A stretch of 32,598 nucleotides of DNA from Hyphomonadaceae bacterium (GCA_021731005.1 JAKFYF010000003.1:1-32598); one strand, 5' to 3'; counted from the first letter of the stretch, positions 1 to 10,094 are shown. Numbers and translations are program-made. Notes: generated from the sequence alone by a model not told the origin.

Positions 1-1
1 G

Positions 2-496
2 GGCGGGGGTTCATTCTGGAAGACCAAATCGCTCGCGCAAATGAGCCACGTCGAATGGGAGAGCCTGTGCGATGGCTGCGGCAAGTGCTGCGTCATCAGC
101 ATCGAGGATGTCGACACCAACGTGCTCTACCGCACCAATGTCGCCTGCAATCTGTTCGATGCCAATGCCTGCGGCTGCGGCGATTACGCCAACCGAAAAA
201 GACGCGTGCCCGATTGCGTGAAGCTGACACCGAAGAACGTGCCCAAGCTCGATTGGCTGCCCCCGACGTGCGCCTATCGCCTCGTCAGCGAGGGCCGCGA
301 CCTTTATTGGTGGCACCCCTTGGTCTCGGGCGATCCGGAAACCGTGCACGCGGCGCGCGCTTCCGTACGTGGAAAAACCCGGCCCGAGGGGCGGTTGAAA
401 ATACCTGGCTTGCTCAAGCGCATCGTCAAATGGCCCGAGCCCGCCGAAACGCCGCCGACCGCGGGCAAGAAACCTGCGAGAAAGCTCCGCCGGTGA
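2..496 (+). CDS. YcgN/UPF0260-family cysteine-cluster protein, 5' end cut by the window
   Basis: The frame is open to the left window edge, and the codons before the first ATG (position 41) read [12 protein letters not shown]. This matches the FWKTK-type start of YcgN/UPF0260 proteins, so the true start lies outside the window and the ATG at 41 is probably internal. After it come a CDGCGKCC cysteine cluster, further spaced cysteines ([21 protein letters not shown]) and a conserved WHPL segment. The cysteines look like metal or Fe-S ligands. The biochemical role of the family is not established. The stop TGA overlaps the GTG start of the aminotransferase, so the two are probably co-transcribed. 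Family assignment is strong; function is unknown. Confidence 0.9.
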   Translation, partial: GGGSFWKTKSLAQMSHVEWESLCDGCGKCCVISIEDVDTNVLYRTNVACNLFDANACGCGDYANRKRRVPDCVKLTPKNVPKLDWLPPTCAYRLVSEGRDLYWWHPLVSGDPETVHAARASVRGKTRPEGRLKIPGLLKRIVKWPEPAETPPTAGKKPARKLRR

Positions 497-1656
497 AGCC
501 CTTGAACCCAATCTTCGCTGGCGCCGGGACCACGATCTTCACGCTCATGTCGGCGCTCGCCAACAAGTACGGCGCGATCAATTTGGGGCAGGGGTTTCCC
601 GATGCCGACGGGCCGCTCGCATTGCGGGAGCGAGCGGCGCGGGCGTTGATCGATGGGCCTAACCAATATCCCCCGATGATGGGCGTGGAAGCGCTGCGCC
701 AAGCCTTGGCCGCCCATGCCAAGGGTTTCTATGATCTAAGCTACGATTGCAGCGCTGAAATTGTGGTGACGTCCGGCGGCACAGAGGCGCTGACCGCTTC
801 GATCATGGGGCTGGTCGCCCGCGGCGACGAGGTCGTGCTCATCGAGCCCGCCTATGATTCCTATCGACCCATCGTCGAGGCCATGGGAGGCACGGTTCGC
901 GCATTGCGCCTTGAGCCCCCCAACTGGGCGCTGAGCGAAGCCGCGCTCGCGGAGGCGTTCAGCGGCGGCGCAAAGGTGATCATCCTCAATTCGCCGATGA
1001 ACCCGATTGGAAAGGTGTTCGACCGCGCCGAGCTTGAACTGATCGCTGAATATGTTGATCGCCGCGATGCGCTGGCGATCTGCGACGAGGTCTATGAGCA
1101 TCTGACTTTCGACGGGTCCACGCACATCCCGCTGGCGACGCTCCCCGGCATGTTCGAGCGCTGTGTGCGCATCGGCTCAGCGGGCAAGATATTTTCGCTC
1201 ACTGGCTGGAAAGTGGGCTGGGTGGAGGGCCCGCGCGCTCTGATCGGGGCGATCTCCAAGGCGCATCAATTCATCACCTTCACCACGTCGAACGCGCTGC
1301 AGGTAGCTGTCGCCCAGGGTTTGGAGAGCGAGGAGGGCTATTTCCTGTGTCTCGCGCATGAGTTGCAAGGCAAGCGCGATTTTCTTGCCGCAGCGCTGGC
1401 GCGGATCGGCTTCAAGCCGCTTGCCGCGCAGGGCACGTACTTCTTGACGGCGGACATAAGTGGGCTTGGCTTCAGCGGCTCGGATGCCGAGTTCTGCGAA
1501 CACATCACCGAACATGCGCGTGTCGCCGCAATCCCGCTATCGGCGTTTTGCACGGGCGCCGCGCCGACCCATCTGGTGCGGTTCGCGTTCTGCAAGCAGC
1601 GCCCTGTGCTGGAAGAAGCGGCGGAGCGGCTGGCCGCTTATTTCAAGCGGGGTTGA
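493..1656 (+). CDS. PLP-dependent aminotransferase, class I/II (methionine/kynurenine-type)
   Basis: A 387-residue fold-type I aminotransferase. Visible are the N-terminal INLGQGFPD motif, the NQYPP segment, the substrate/PLP-binding NSPMNPIGK (normally NxPxNPTGK, with T replaced by I), CDEVYEHL with the ring-nitrogen aspartate near residue 198, and the Schiff-base lysine near residue 232 in [15 protein letters not shown]. The GQGFPD and CDEVYEHL style resembles the YbdL/kynurenine aminotransferase subgroup that acts on methionine, glutamine or aromatic amino acids; the exact substrate cannot be read. I chose GTG at 493, which overlaps the upstream TGA (GTGA). The same frame stays open further upstream, but there it reads an out-of-frame shadow of the cysteine-cluster gene. 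Confidence 0.9.
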   Translation: MKPLNPIFAGAGTTIFTLMSALANKYGAINLGQGFPDADGPLALRERAARALIDGPNQYPPMMGVEALRQALAAHAKGFYDLSYDCSAEIVVTSGGTEALTASIMGLVARGDEVVLIEPAYDSYRPIVEAMGGTVRALRLEPPNWALSEAALAEAFSGGAKVIILNSPMNPIGKVFDRAELELIAEYVDRRDALAICDEVYEHLTFDGSTHIPLATLPGMFERCVRIGSAGKIFSLTGWKVGWVEGPRALIGAISKAHQFITFTTSNALQVAVAQGLESEEGYFLCLAHELQGKRDFLAAALARIGFKPLAAQGTYFLTADISGLGFSGSDAEFCEHITEHARVAAIPLSAFCTGAAPTHLVRFAFCKQRPVLEEAAERLAAYFKRG

Positions 1657-1681
1657 GGCGGCGCGGTTGAAACGCAAGTGC

Positions 1682-1763
1682 TTGCAGGTTGGAGCGCGCG
1701 GCTCCTGCCGCGCAACTTTTTTGCACAAGCGCAACTGAGAAATGCGCGCGCTCCAGCCTGCAA
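1682..1763. repeat. Dispersed inverted repeat (GGAGCGCGCGGC family), copy 1
   Basis: Outer arms of 19 bases at 1682-1700 and 1745-1763 are reverse complements with one mismatch. Inside the left part is a second hairpin, GCGCGGC-TCCT-GCCGCGC. A related sequence recurs at 10095-10149. It fills most of the gap between the aminotransferase and the convergent TerB-like gene and could act as a bidirectional transcription stop, although there is no clear T-run. Confidence 0.75.
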
Positions 1764-1791
1764 AGGCCGCCGCCATCGCGGGGCGTCAGCC

Positions 1792-2301
1792 TCAATACTG
1801 CGCCTTGAGCAGCAGCACCTCCATCACCCGCCGCGCGTTGTCGGCCTCGATGTCAAGTTTCGGCGCCAGCCGATCCAGGAACTCGGCCTCGCCCTGCAGC
1901 AATTCGCCGTCCGAGAGGATGATGTCCACGCAATGGGCAAACACCGGCAGGCACATGTCGACCGGCAGCGTTTCGCAGCATTCCTGAAGCGCTGTGTCCC
2001 TGCGTTCCTTGAAGCGCTTGTTGACGTTGGCGTTGGCGTTCGCGAGGTCGGCCGGGGACAGGCTGCTCAACGCGCGTGAACGGCGCGCGAGCATCTCAAT
2101 GGTCTTGCCTTCTTCTTCGGTGAAGCTTCCGTCGGCCATCGCCGCGGCAAATAAAATCCCCATGAAGGCTTCGGGGATAGTCCAGCCCGTATTGCGGTGC
2201 CTGAATCTCTCCGCCAGCCTGTCGACATCGAACGGAGATTTTTTCTCGACCGCGAAATTCTGGAACACGTTGATTGTATCCGGCATGTTGCGAAGCGCCA
2301 T
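1792..2301 (-). CDS. TerB-like (tellurite-resistance/DjlA N-domain type) protein
   Basis: A 169-residue cytoplasmic protein without signal peptide or membrane segment. The helical pattern with acidic turns, AAAMADGSFTEEEGKTIE near residues 52-70 and HCVDIILSDGELLQGEAEFLDRLA near 125-150, is the duplicated calcium/metal-binding-like acidic loop typical of TerB domains. TerB folds occur in tellurite-response and stress modules and in DnaJ co-chaperones; no ter genes are nearby, so tellurite resistance should not be assumed. The ATG at 2301 is preceded by AGGAG about ten bases upstream. The next gene on this strand, 2333-2986, lies just upstream, so they may share a transcript. Confidence 0.75.
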   Translation of the reverse strand: MALRNMPDTINVFQNFAVEKKSPFDVDRLAERFRHRNTGWTIPEAFMGILFAAAMADGSFTEEEGKTIEMLARRSRALSSLSPADLANANANVNKRFKERRDTALQECCETLPVDMCLPVFAHCVDIILSDGELLQGEAEFLDRLAPKLDIEADNARRVMEVLLLKAQY

Positions 2302-2332
2302 TTTCGTTGCTCCTGGATGGAAGATTCTTAGG

Positions 2333-2986
2333 TCATTGCGGCGGCGGAGAGGCCGCTGGCAGCGGTTCCACAGGCGTTTCCACGGTCGGCGGCAGCGCGA
2401 CTGGCGCGCTCTCCGCCGGCAGCGTTGGCACAGCGCTATTGAGCACGTCGCGTAGGGATCGCAATCCGGCGATCTGCGCCTGGAGCTGGGCTTTTTGCTC
2501 GGCGATCCAGAGTTCGGGCGGGGTGTCGTAATTCACCCAGAGATTGCGCACGCGGCCGCGCACATAACCCGCTGCGGGATCGTTGGCCTTGACGGCGATC
2601 TCGGCGCGCAGAGCGGTAACTTCGCTCTGCAGGCCCGCCACTTCGGCAAAGCCGCTCAGCGCCTGACGCTGCGTTTCCGCAATCTCATATTTGCCCTGCA
2701 CTTCGGCCAGTTGGGCTTCAAGCCCCGCCTTCTCGCTCTGCAGCGCTGAATTGCCCTGCCACAGGAAAGCGCCGCCCCCGGCGCCCGCTGCGAAAAGCAC
2801 GCCCGACAGCGCCATGAACGCGCCCGCGCGCCCGCGCGCGGCCGCAAGCTCTCTGCCGCTCGGTACGTCGGAGAAGGCCTTCACGCCGACGCGTCGCGGC
2901 GCTGGTGTTTCAGCAACAGAAGCTGCGTTCTCTGTATCGGCCAAAGTCATTCCCCTCATGCTGGCGATGCCCGCGCGCGCTTCCAT
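2333..2986 (-). CDS. Hypothetical single-pass membrane protein with coiled coil
   Basis: Not recognised as a named family. The protein has a roughly 55-residue Ala/Pro-rich N-terminal part, one hydrophobic segment (FMALSGVLFAAGAGGGAFLW) and then a predicted coiled coil rich in Q, E, A and L (QSEKAGLEAQLAEVQ onward) with a conserved-looking VNYDTPPELWIAEQKAQLQAQ stretch, ending in a Pro-rich tail. This suggests an inner-membrane anchored periplasmic or cytoplasmic scaffold. The start is uncertain: ATGs at 2986, 2959 and 2950 are all in frame and none has a well-spaced ribosome site. It is adjacent to and co-oriented with the TerB-like gene, 31 bases upstream of its start. Confidence 0.65.
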   Translation of the reverse strand: MEARAGIASMRGMTLADTENAASVAETPAPRRVGVKAFSDVPSGRELAAARGRAGAFMALSGVLFAAGAGGGAFLWQGNSALQSEKAGLEAQLAEVQGKYEIAETQRQALSGFAEVAGLQSEVTALRAEIAVKANDPAAGYVRGRVRNLWVNYDTPPELWIAEQKAQLQAQIAGLRSLRDVLNSAVPTLPAESAPVALPPTVETPVEPLPAASPPPQ

Positions 2987-3150
2987 GTTCGCGCACCGAG
3001 GTCCCCGCTCATGGTTAACGCGGCGGCTTTATGGACGACCTCCGGCCGGATGAAAAGCGAAATGGGCGGGGGCGATCCACAGGTTGCGACAACGCAGGCC
3101 TGCGATGCCAACATGGCGCGCTTGCGCAATTCGCGCTAGATACCGCCCCC

Positions 3151-4224
3151 ATGCCCATCGCCCGCGACCTTTCCCGCGCCCGTTACGCCGCCGCGCAGGG
3201 CGCGCGGGTGGCGTGGTATCTGGGGCAGTATTTGTTGGCGCGGCGCATTTCCGGGCCGTTCGACCGGCCGGGCGAGCCGAGATTCAAGCCGCAGCGCCCC
3301 GAGGGAGATCCGCAGCGCATTCGTGCGGCGTTCCTCGAACTCTTCGCCAGGGACCGCGCTAACATCGAAGCCGGCCTTTATCCCGCGCCCGCCGACATGC
3401 GCGTGGCGAACGCGCTGTCGACACTGCGCAATTCGGCGCGCTTCTTCCGCGATCTGCCCAAGGTTGACGCGCGCCGGTTGCAGCGCGCGGGAACGGAAGT
3501 GCGCGAGGTGGTGAGGAACGGCGCCGGAGAGCGCTATCCAACCTATTATCTGCAGAACTTCCATTATCAGAGCGGCGGCTGGTTCTCGAAGGAGGGCGCC
3601 AAGCTTTACGACACGCAGGTGGAGATCCTGTTCGGCGGCGCCGCCGACGCCATGCGGCGGATCGCGCTCGGCTCGCTCGCGCGCGCCGTCAGAGGAACCG
3701 ACCAGCGCCGCGTGAAGCTGCTCGATCTGGCCTGCGGCAACGGGCGCTTTCTGGCGCAGATTCTGGCGGCATTTCCGCGCATGCCCGCAACCGGGCTCGA
3801 TCTGTCGCCAGCCTATTGCGCCGAAGCGCGCGAGCGGCTGGGCGCGTGGCCGCAGGTGGAGATTGTCACAGGCGCTGCCGAAGCCGCCCCGTTCGAAGCC
3901 GCCAGCATGGACGCGGTCACCTGTGTGTACTTGTTCCACGAATTGCCGCCGCGCGTGCGCCGCGAAGTCGCGCGCGAGATTGCCCGCGTGCTTAAGCCAG
4001 GCGGCGCGTTCGTGCTGGCTGATTCAGTGCAGAGCGGGGATGCGCCCGATCTCGATCGCATGCTGGAGTATTTCCCAGTCGGCTTTCACGAGCCGTATTT
4101 TGGATCGTATCTGGGCGAGGATTTCACCGCCTTGTTCGCGGAAGTTGGCCTCGTGCACGAGGAAACTGAACTGGCGTTTCTCACCAAGGTGATGCGGTTC
4201 AGAAAGGCACGCCCGGGCGGTTAG
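3151..4224 (+). CDS. Class I SAM-dependent methyltransferase
   Basis: A 357-residue protein. The first half is family-specific and unrecognised, with a notable YPTYYLQNFHYQSGGWFS segment. The second half is a Rossmann-like methyltransferase: motif I LLDLACGNGRFL near residue 190-200, the acidic ribose-binding end of strand 2 in TGLDLSP, motif IV-like DAVTCVYLFHELP, and the LKPGGAFVLADS strand typical of small-molecule methyltransferases of the UbiE/Methyltransf_11 type. The substrate cannot be read. I chose the ATG at 3151; the frame is open further upstream but composition there is not protein-like. The 3' end overlaps the convergent gene 4199-4771 by 26 bases. Confidence 0.85.
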   Translation: MPIARDLSRARYAAAQGARVAWYLGQYLLARRISGPFDRPGEPRFKPQRPEGDPQRIRAAFLELFARDRANIEAGLYPAPADMRVANALSTLRNSARFFRDLPKVDARRLQRAGTEVREVVRNGAGERYPTYYLQNFHYQSGGWFSKEGAKLYDTQVEILFGGAADAMRRIALGSLARAVRGTDQRRVKLLDLACGNGRFLAQILAAFPRMPATGLDLSPAYCAEARERLGAWPQVEIVTGAAEAAPFEAASMDAVTCVYLFHELPPRVRREVAREIARVLKPGGAFVLADSVQSGDAPDLDRMLEYFPVGFHEPYFGSYLGEDFTALFAEVGLVHEETELAFLTKVMRFRKARPGG

Positions 4225-4771
4225 GCTCGGCGGGCGCTTCATACTCGCCGAACGGGGCGGGGCCCTCGTGTGCGTAGACGATGACGGCGGGCGCATCCAA
4301 CTCGTCGCCGGGCAGCGGGCCGCCAAGCAGAACGCCAGCAGGCGCTGTGTAGCTTACCCGCGTGACCGTGGCCTGTTCGAGATCCTCTTCAGGCGCAGCG
4401 GCGAGTTCCGCGGGCGGCGCGTAGGGAATTTCCGGCAGCGCCGTGAGGGTCAGGTAAGCCTCGGCGCGATAGGGCGCGGCTTCGGCGCTGGGGTTCCAGT
4501 CGGGCCCGCCGCTGAGCAAATAGTCGCAGCTGGCGGCCATCACCAGTGCGAGGCCGGCAAATGCCCCCATCGCCATCAGGCGTTCGCGCAATCTCTCGCT
4601 CCTCACCGCGGCAATCGCGCGCGCCCCCGCTTCGGCAAGGACGCCCACCTTTCGCCGCGCGGCGCGAACGCCGGCGGCGGCGCGCAAGGCGAACGCGGCC
4701 CCGCGCTCCTGGCAGGCCGCATACCATTGCCTCGCCCGCTGACCGAACGCGCGAATCTGAACTCTGAGCAT
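4199..4771 (-). CDS. Hypothetical small membrane-anchored protein
   Basis: A 190-residue product that I do not recognise. Residues 1-65 are strongly basic (Arg/Ala-rich amphipathic helix-like), followed by one hydrophobic helix (MGAFAGLALVMAAS), then a Pro/Ala-rich acidic region ending in PNRPGVPF. The topology suggests an inner-membrane protein with a basic cytoplasmic N-terminus and an acidic periplasmic tail. A good ribosome site (GGAGGG, about eight bases before the ATG at 4771) supports it being a real gene. Its 3' end runs 26 bases into the convergent methyltransferase. Confidence 0.6.
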   Translation of the reverse strand: MLRVQIRAFGQRARQWYAACQERGAAFALRAAAGVRAARRKVGVLAEAGARAIAAVRSERLRERLMAMGAFAGLALVMAASCDYLLSGGPDWNPSAEAAPYRAEAYLTLTALPEIPYAPPAELAAAPEEDLEQATVTRVSYTAPAGVLLGGPLPGDELDAPAVIVYAHEGPAPFGEYEAPAEPNRPGVPF

Positions 4772-4830
4772 GGCGACGCCCTCCAGCGCGGCGGTTTATA
4801 CCGCACCCCTGAGACGCGAACAACAGAAAC

Positions 4831-4891
4831 CCGTTTCGCCGAATCCGGTTTCGCCCAATCCGGGCGCCGCTGAACCCGCGCTTGCGGGTTC
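4831..4891. promoter_or_regulatory. Divergent upstream region with a tandem 15-mer and a hairpin
   Basis: In the 161-base gap between divergent genes there are two near-identical units, CCGTTTCGCCGAAT at 4831 and CCGGTTTCGCCCAAT at 4845. A perfect 8-base-pair hairpin follows at 4872-4891 (GAACCCGC, loop GCTT, GCGGGTTC). These could be an operator and a leader hairpin ahead of the hydrolase gene at 4933. The role is inferred only from position. Confidence 0.35.
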
Positions 4892-4932
4892 GCTCGCGCC
4901 CTGTTTAGGTCGCGCCGAAGTGGGGGACGCTC

Positions 4933-6261
4933 ATGGCGGAGCAGAAAATCGCAATCGTCACCGTGCATGGCACCGGCGACACAGCGGAGGGGCCCGAGGG
5001 GTCGAAATGGTTCCAGCGCGGCTCGAAGTTCAGCGAAGCGCTGCGCCAGCGCCTGGCGGCCTCCAGCGTCGAAGCGGACGTGGTTCCCGTGCTTTGGTCC
5101 GGCGCCAATAGCGCCTCCGAGCGCGAGAAGGGCGCTGAGAAGCTGGCGCGCGAACTGAAGAAGTGCGCCAAGAAATATGCCGGCGTGCATGTGATCGGCC
5201 ATTCCCACGGCGGCAACGTCGCCAACGAGGCGGCAGTGCATCTGCGCTGGGGCAGGAAGCCTCAAGCCAGGCAGAAGCTCGACACGCTGGTCACGGTCGG
5301 CACGCCGTTCCTCAATCTGCGCACCAGTTTTCTGCAGCGCGCCGCGGGGCTGCTGTTCCTGGCGCTGACATGGGGCAGCATCATCGTGTTTCCGCTGATC
5401 GTCGCGGCCATGTGGCTTGACGCCGACAAGCCCATGAGCCCAACCGCACTGTTGATCATGTTCGGACTGATCGGCGCATCGCTTCTGTTCATGTTCGGCA
5501 TATCGCGGCGCGGCGCCAGGCGCATCCTGCGGCCGCGCCGCTCCAGCAGCGAAGCCCACCAGGTGTACGCGATCTGGCACGAGAACGATGAGGCGATCAG
5601 CTTCCTGCGCCGCATCGAGGAAGTGCCGATCGAGGCGTTTCCGAAGGGATCGCTGTTTCGCAGCTCCAACGCCGGGGCGATCGGCTGGGGCGTGCTGGTA
5701 GTGCTGATCATGGGGGTGGGTATTCCGCTCGCCTATTTCCTGGACTTCGATCTGTTCGGCCTCGTTTCCGGGGCGGAGCGGCCGACCGACGCCAGCAACA
5801 GCGTGGCCGCGACCATGATCATGCTGATCTTCGCGCCGGTGGTCTTCGTGCTGACTTATATCGTCTACCGCTTCCTGGTTGGCGGCGCCGCCGAACTCGG
5901 CGCGCGCGCGCCGCTGAACGGGTTTGTTTCAGGCGTGCTGCGCGGCATCGCCATGGGCCGCGACGGCGACCAGGTGATCTGCAACGTCTCCACCGACTCG
6001 CACACCCACGCCACCCAAAGCGTGAAGCTCGAAGGCGAATGCGCGCAGCGCATGCAGGCCGCCGCGGGTGCGGCCGCCGACAGGCTGATCGACAAATACC
6101 GCTGGTCGCTGTTCACCGTCGGCGCCGACACCAACGCGCCGCTGAGCCAGCTAGCCACCGACGCCATGACCTGGGACAGCCTGATCCACACCACGTATTT
6201 CGATCAGCCGGAAGTCGCGGAAATGATCGCGGCGCATATTGTGGGGCGGATGAGGGGGTAG
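4933..6261 (+). CDS. Alpha/beta-hydrolase (lipase/esterase-like) with internal membrane segments
   Basis: A 442-residue protein. Residues 1-125 form the start of an alpha/beta-hydrolase: strand-oxyanion motif IVTVHGTGD (residues 8-16) and nucleophile elbow GHSHGGN with Ser near residue 91, followed by VTVGTPF as in triacylglycerol-lipase or PGAP1-like folds. The domain is then interrupted by about four hydrophobic helices, two near residues 135-190 and two near 250-316. The C-terminal SHTHATQSVKLEG region may carry the catalytic His. There is no signal peptide, so the hydrolase part probably faces the cytoplasm while anchored in the inner membrane. Substrate unknown. A GGGGGA ribosome site precedes the ATG. 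It stands alone, convergent with aroC. Confidence 0.75.
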   Translation: MAEQKIAIVTVHGTGDTAEGPEGSKWFQRGSKFSEALRQRLAASSVEADVVPVLWSGANSASEREKGAEKLARELKKCAKKYAGVHVIGHSHGGNVANEAAVHLRWGRKPQARQKLDTLVTVGTPFLNLRTSFLQRAAGLLFLALTWGSIIVFPLIVAAMWLDADKPMSPTALLIMFGLIGASLLFMFGISRRGARRILRPRRSSSEAHQVYAIWHENDEAISFLRRIEEVPIEAFPKGSLFRSSNAGAIGWGVLVVLIMGVGIPLAYFLDFDLFGLVSGAERPTDASNSVAATMIMLIFAPVVFVLTYIVYRFLVGGAAELGARAPLNGFVSGVLRGIAMGRDGDQVICNVSTDSHTHATQSVKLEGECAQRMQAAAGAAADRLIDKYRWSLFTVGADTNAPLSQLATDAMTWDSLIHTTYFDQPEVAEMIAAHIVGRMRG

Positions 6262-6267
6262 TGCGAA

Positions 6268-6301
6268 GCGTCCCTTCTCCCCTCATGGGGAGAAGGGACG
6301 C
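6268..6301. terminator. Perfect 15-bp palindrome between convergent genes; CCTTCTCCCC repeat family
   Basis: Arms GCGTCCCTTCTCCCC and GGGGAGAAGGGACGC are perfect reverse complements around a TCAT loop. The element lies between the hydrolase stop and the end of aroC, and the aroC stop codon (TCA at 6283-6285 on this strand) is in the loop. By position it may stop transcription from both sides, but it lacks T-runs. The same CTTCTCCCC...GGGGAGAAG core occurs at 26084-26109, so it belongs to a dispersed repeat family. Confidence 0.6.
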
Positions 6302-7395
6302 TCACCCCCCACCTGCCCCCGATGCCGCAGCTTCGCGTCCGCCAGCACGCACGCCAGCATTGCTTCCGCCACCGGCGCCGCGCGTATCCCCACGCAGGGG
6401 TCGTGGCGGCCTTTGGTGGAGATTTCCGCGTTCTGGCCGAAACGGTCGATGGTTTGGCGCGGGGTGAGGATGGAGGAGGTGGGCTTGATGGCGAGGCGCG
6501 CCACGATTCCCTGGCCGGTTGAGATGCCGCCGAGAACGCCGCCGGCTTTGTTGGAGAGAAAAACCGGCTTGCCGTCGGCCCCCGCGCGCATCTCGTCGGC
6601 ATTCTCGACGCCAGTGAGCGCCGCGGCGGCGAAGCCCGCGCCGATTTCCACGCCCTTGACCGCATTGATGCTCATCAGCGCGCCCGCGATTTCCGCGTCG
6701 AGCTTGCCATAGATTGGCGCACCCCAGCCGGCGGGGACGCCTGTCGCTTCTACTTCGACGATGGCGCCGAGCGAATTGCCAGCCTTGCGCGTGTCGTCGA
6801 GCAGCGTCTCCCACGCTTGCGCGGTCACCGCATCGGGGCACCAGAAAGGATTGTTCTCGCACTCGGCCCAGTCCCAGCGCGCGCGGTCGATTGCCGCCGA
6901 CCCGATCTGCACCAAAGCCGCGCGGATGTGCACGTCATCGCCCAGCACCTTGCGCGCCACCGCGCCCGCCGCCACGCGCGCGGCGGTTTCGCGCGCGGAT
7001 TGGCGACCGCCGCCGCGATAATCGCGCACGCCGTACTTTGCGTCGTACACATAATCGGCGTGGCCAGGGCGATAGAGGTCGCGGATAGCGTCGTAGTCGC
7101 GCCCGCGCTGGTCGACGTTCTCGATCATGAGCGAGATCGGCGCGCCGGTGGTGACAGGGCCGCCGGTGCGGTCGTCCTCGAACACGCCGGAGAGGATTTT
7201 CACTTCGTCCGGTTCCTGGCGTTGAGTGACGAAGCGGCTCTGACCCGGCCGGCGACGGTTAAGCCAGAACTGAATGTCGGCCAGCGTCAGCGGCAGGCCG
7301 GGCGGGCAACCGTCCACAACACAGCCCAGCGCTGGCCCATGGCTCTCGCCCCAGGTGGTGACGCGGAACAGGTGGCCGAAGCTGTTGTGAGACAT
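6283..7395 (-). CDS. aroC: Chorismate synthase
   Basis: Final step of the shikimate pathway: conversion of 5-enolpyruvylshikimate-3-phosphate to chorismate using reduced FMN, in the cytoplasm. At 370 residues it is close to the usual 350-370. Diagnostic motifs are the N-terminal [15 protein letters not shown] with [13 protein letters not shown], the central [20 protein letters not shown], and the third signature [17 protein letters not shown] with [11 protein letters not shown] chose the ATG at 7395 ([10 protein letters not shown]); the upstream extension is not conserved family sequence. No clear ribosome site is visible. The last residues, ERPFSP, and the stop are read from a palindromic repeat, so the native C-terminus appears to have been replaced. 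Confidence 0.97.
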   Translation of the reverse strand: MSHNSFGHLFRVTTWGESHGPALGCVVDGCPPGLPLTLADIQFWLNRRRPGQSRFVTQRQEPDEVKILSGVFEDDRTGGPVTTGAPISLMIENVDQRGRDYDAIRDLYRPGHADYVYDAKYGVRDYRGGGRQSARETAARVAAGAVARKVLGDDVHIRAALVQIGSAAIDRARWDWAECENNPFWCPDAVTAQAWETLLDDTRKAGNSLGAIVEVEATGVPAGWGAPIYGKLDAEIAGALMSINAVKGVEIGAGFAAAALTGVENADEMRAGADGKPVFLSNKAGGVLGGISTGQGIVARLAIKPTSSILTPRQTIDRFGQNAEISTKGRHDPCVGIRAAPVAEAMLACVLADAKLRHRGQVGGERPFSP

Positions 7396-7473
7396 GGCCG
7401 ACTCTAGGTGACACAGGCGCTCTTGCACGGCAATTTCTATGTATCGGGGCGCGAGTTAGGGTAGGTTGGAATC

Positions 7474-7617
7474 ATGGCTGAAGTCGTAATTCCAGATCTC
7501 GATGATAACTTGGTCGCGGTGTATCAGGCGAGGGCCGACGCTGTGGGGGTGGACCTTGATGTCTACATAGCCTCTGTTCTAACCGCCATTGCAGAAGAGG
7601 CGGACAGGGGGAAATGA
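7474..7617 (+). CDS. Small ribbon-helix-helix-like protein overlapping pdxH
   Basis: A 47-residue gene ([20 protein letters not shown] at the N-terminus; the remainder ends EEADRGK). The pattern of a short beta strand (VVIPDL), then [28 protein letters not shown], resembles ribbon-helix-helix antitoxins of the FitA/VapB type, in which the strand contacts DNA and two helices dimerise. No toxin gene follows; instead the TGA overlaps the ATG of pdxH (ATGA), so translation of the two is probably coupled. It could be a free-standing regulator or an orphan antitoxin remnant. The ribosome site is weak (GGTTGGA). The family call is from pattern only. Confidence 0.55.
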   Translation: MAEVVIPDLDDNLVAVYQARADAVGVDLDVYIASVLTAIAEEADRGK

Positions 7618-8276
7618 GCGACCCGCTGATCCCGCCCTCGCCGAGCTATGATCCAACCGCAACGCCACCCCCGGATGACGCGGCGCTGTTTGCGGAGAGC
7701 GAGCCGTTCGCCCTGTTCGCGCGCTGGTTTCGCGAGGCGAAGGAGAAGGAGCCGAACGATCCCAATTCCATGGCGCTGGCGACCGTTGACGCGAGCGGCG
7801 CACCCGACGTGCGCATGGTGTTGTTGAAGGATTTCGACGCCGACGGCTTCGTCTTCTACTCCAACGCCGAAAGCACCAAGGGCCGCCAGCTCGAAGCGAA
7901 CCCGCGCGCGGCGCTGTGTTTTCACTGGAAGAGCCTGCGTCGGCAGGTGCGCGTGCGTGGGACGGTAGCGTTCGTGAACGAGGAAGAGGCCGATTCCTAT
8001 TTCAAGACTCGCGACCGCGGCGCGCGTCTGGGCGCCTGGGCGAGCGAGCAATCGCGCCCGCTGCCGGATCGGTTGGCGCTGGAAAAGCGCGTGGCCGAGT
8101 TCGCGCTGAAATATGGGCTGGGTGAGGTGCCGCGCCCGCCGCACTGGACCGGGTGGCGGCTCGACCCGCTTCAGATCGAGTTCTGGCGCGACCGGCCGTT
8201 CCGCCTGCACGACCGCCTGGTGTTTGCGCGCGAAACGCCGGGTCAGCCATGGCGGAAGAGCCGGCTTTATCCGTGA
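7614..8276 (+). CDS. pdxH: Pyridoxine/pyridoxamine 5'-phosphate oxidase
   Basis: FMN-dependent oxidation of pyridoxine- or pyridoxamine-5'-phosphate to pyridoxal-5'-phosphate with oxygen, in B6 synthesis and salvage. The 220-residue length is normal. Recognisable elements are [22 protein letters not shown], the [24 protein letters not shown]-binding region, [14 protein letters not shown], and the C-terminal [11 protein letters not shown] with RLHDR and the ending WRKSRLYP, where the terminal R-L-P is strongly conserved in PdxH. The start ATG at 7614 overlaps the stop of the small upstream gene. A short palindrome (GGAGCGCCGGCGCTCC, 8280-8295) just after the stop may act as terminator. Confidence 0.97.
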   Translation: MSDPLIPPSPSYDPTATPPPDDAALFAESEPFALFARWFREAKEKEPNDPNSMALATVDASGAPDVRMVLLKDFDADGFVFYSNAESTKGRQLEANPRAALCFHWKSLRRQVRVRGTVAFVNEEEADSYFKTRDRGARLGAWASEQSRPLPDRLALEKRVAEFALKYGLGEVPRPPHWTGWRLDPLQIEFWRDRPFRLHDRLVFARETPGQPWRKSRLYP

Positions 8277-8279
8277 CCT

Positions 8280-8295
8280 GGAGCGCCGGCGCTCC
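8280..8295. repeat. Short perfect palindrome after pdxH (GGAGCGCC family)
   Basis: GGAGCGCCGGCGCTCC is a perfect 16-base palindrome a few bases after the pdxH stop. It shares the GGAGCGC arm with the larger repeats at 1682-1763 and 10095-10149 and is probably a shortened member. A terminator role is possible but unproven, with no T-run. Confidence 0.5.
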
Positions 8296-8388
8296 ACAAT
8301 TGCATCCGGCGGCCTGAGTACAATTGCGCTCGCGCGGGCGCGCGGGATAAGGTCGGAAACAGCATAACAACAACCGGGAGGCGCGACT

Positions 8389-10032
<1,644 letters not shown>

Positions 10033-10094
10033 GCGGGCGGCGGCGACCAAGAGAGGGCCCCCGGCCCTGCGCCGGCATGCACCGATGTGCGCGA

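Noticed and set aside
1792-2986. Tellurite-resistance or TerB-linked defence module
   Set aside because: Only a single TerB-like domain gene and an unrecognised anchored coiled-coil protein; no TerC, TerD or other partner genes nearby.
3031-3150. N-terminal extension of the methyltransferase from the ATG at 3031
   Set aside because: The 40 extra codons have no domain character; the protein-like sequence begins at MPIARDL (3151).
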